Position numbers and translations under genes: made by a program
Notes under the pieces: model-generated
Seen by the model: the letters and a program-made list of their open reading frames with translations, nothing else
Databases searched by the model: none
Told to the model about the DNA's origin: nothing
From: Syntrophaceae bacterium
GTDB lineage: Bacteria; Desulfobacterota; SM23-61
Assembly: GCA_003154025.1 (NCBI GenBank)
Contig: PMCE01000231.1
Coordinates: forward strand, 1 to 6,070
DNA: 6,070 bases
Reading direction: 5' to 3'
Part shown: positions 5,188-6,070 of the stretch, one piece after another
Layout: each line of letters begins with the position of its first letter
How positions within the stretch are numbered: the stretch's first letter is position 1

Positions 5188-6070
5188 ATGCCCTTTGACC
5201 AGATCGGGGGACAGGAAAGAGCCATTACCATTCTGCGCCATGCCTTGAGGAATGGCCGGCTGGCCCATGCTTATCTCTTCATCGGTCCTGAAGGGGTGGG
5301 CAAGCGTCTCACCGCTCTGACCCTGTTCAAAGCCATGGCCTGCCAGTCGCCTCCGGAGCCGGGAGATTGCTGTGAGAAGTGCCCCTCCTGCCTCAAGATC
5401 AACTCTTCGAATCATGCCGATTTAATCCTCCTGGAGCCCGAAGGAGAAACCCTCAAGATCGACCAGATCCGGGCCATGCAGAGAAGGCTTCGTTTCCGTC
5501 CCATGGAAGGCGGTCGGCGGGCCTGCATCCTGGACTCGGCCGATTGCCTGAATGACGCCGCCTCCAACGCCTTGTTGAAGACCCTGGAAGAGCCTCCCCA
5601 GGAGACTCATCTGTTTCTGATCACCTCCCGTCCCCATAAGCTTCTCCCCACGATCCTCTCCCGCTGCCAGTGGGTGAAGTTCAGGCCTCTCTCTCCCGGG
5701 CAGATCGCTCAAATCCTCCAGAAGGCCCAGGGCCTAGAGAAAGAAAAGGCCCGTTTTTACGCCTCTCTGGCCGGGGGAAGCGTGGGGCAAGCAGTCGCCT
5801 TGAGCGACCGGGTTGACTTCCAGAAGCGTCTGGACTGGCTGCAGATCTTTTCCCAACTGCACCAGAAATCCGTCGAAGAAGTCTTTGAGAACTGCGAGCG
5901 GCTGGCCAAGGAAGAGGAGGAGATCGGAGACCTCCTGAACCTCTGGAAAATCTGGGTCCGTGACCTGGTGGTCCTCAAGGTGCAGGGAGAAAAGACCAAA
6001 GAAGGGCTGATCAATCACGATCTTCTCCCGGCAGCGGAAAAAGATGCCGCCCGGGTTTCCTTCGAGCGTC
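5188..6070 (+). CDS. holB: DNA polymerase III subunit delta' (3'-truncated)
   Basis: Delta' subunit of the replicative clamp loader, which helps place the beta sliding clamp on DNA. The ATG at 5188 lies 3 nt after the tmk stop; 294 codons are visible and the frame is open at the window end, so the last part of the C-terminal domain is missing. Residues 1-31 (FDQIGGQE...LRNGRLAHAYLF) are typical of DnaX/HolB-type AAA+ proteins. The P-loop is GPEGVGKR (33-40), with Arg where an active ATPase has Ser or Thr; this fits delta', which is often not an ATPase. A zinc-binding cysteine set follows (Cys52, Cys61 or 62, Cys65, Cys68), then KIDQIR (90-95), a Walker B-like ILDSAD (114-119), NALLKTLEEPP (127-137) and the SRC motif at 158-160. 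DnaX subunits (tau/gamma) share this fold, but adjacency to tmk and the imperfect P-loop favour holB. Confidence 0.94.
   Translation, partial: MPFDQIGGQERAITILRHALRNGRLAHAYLFIGPEGVGKRLTALTLFKAMACQSPPEPGDCCEKCPSCLKINSSNHADLILLEPEGETLKIDQIRAMQRRLRFRPMEGGRRACILDSADCLNDAASNALLKTLEEPPQETHLFLITSRPHKLLPTILSRCQWVKFRPLSPGQIAQILQKAQGLEKEKARFYASLAGGSVGQAVALSDRVDFQKRLDWLQIFSQLHQKSVEEVFENCERLAKEEEEIGDLLNLWKIWVRDLVVLKVQGEKTKEGLINHDLLPAAEKDAARVSFER

Noticed and set aside
5071..6018. Several - strand open frames opposite tmk and holB
   Set aside because: They overlap clear housekeeping genes and encode low-complexity, unrecognisable proteins.

Overview
The window carries six genes, all on the + strand. Four are consecutive paralogous solute-receptor genes of the TctC/Bug family (periplasmic receptors of tripartite tricarboxylate transporters); they are followed by two housekeeping genes, tmk (thymidylate kinase) and holB (DNA polymerase III delta'). 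Periplasmic receptors with signal peptides, strong Shine-Dalgarno sites and moderately high G+C point to a Gram-negative bacterium. Repeat-rich intergenic DNA and a receptor array beside tmk-holB would fit an anaerobic Desulfobacterota ('deltaproteobacterial') or betaproteobacterial-type genome, but this placement is a weak inference.

Layout: 1-930 is receptor 1, cut at its 5' end by the window edge. Receptor 2 (957-1928) follows after 26 nt and is probably co-transcribed. A 286-nt gap full of inverted repeats leads to receptor 3 (2215-3186), a close duplicate of receptor 2 (about 78% identical in the mature part by manual, gap-free count). A 204-nt gap holds two more palindromic elements and a good sigma70-type promoter (TTGACA, 17 nt, TATTTT) for receptor 4 (3391-4353), the more divergent copy. 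The next gap (4354-4548) holds two palindromes, a strong intrinsic terminator and a near-consensus promoter (TTGCGA, 17 nt, TATAAT). These close the receptor block and start the tmk-holB operon. tmk begins at a TTG codon, and holB begins 3 nt after the tmk stop and runs off the window end.

How the genes work together: TctC-type receptors bind small organic acids or related solutes in the periplasm and deliver them to a TctA/TctB membrane complex. No TctA or TctB gene is present here, so the receptors either share a transporter encoded elsewhere (or just upstream) or act partly as sensors. Tmk and HolB have no functional tie to the receptors; Tmk makes dTDP for DNA synthesis and HolB is part of the replicative clamp loader.

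The least ordinary feature is the non-coding DNA. At least four elements share GTAGGG/CCCTAC-like ends, and three of them (after receptors 2, 3 and 4) supply the TAG stop codon from their left arm. Two pairs are clearly copies of one another (22 of 25 and 18 of 19 bases match). One further element is a perfect 28-bp palindrome. I see no CRISPR array, tRNA, rRNA, transposase or defence system, and no convincing new biological system beyond the receptor array and its repeats.
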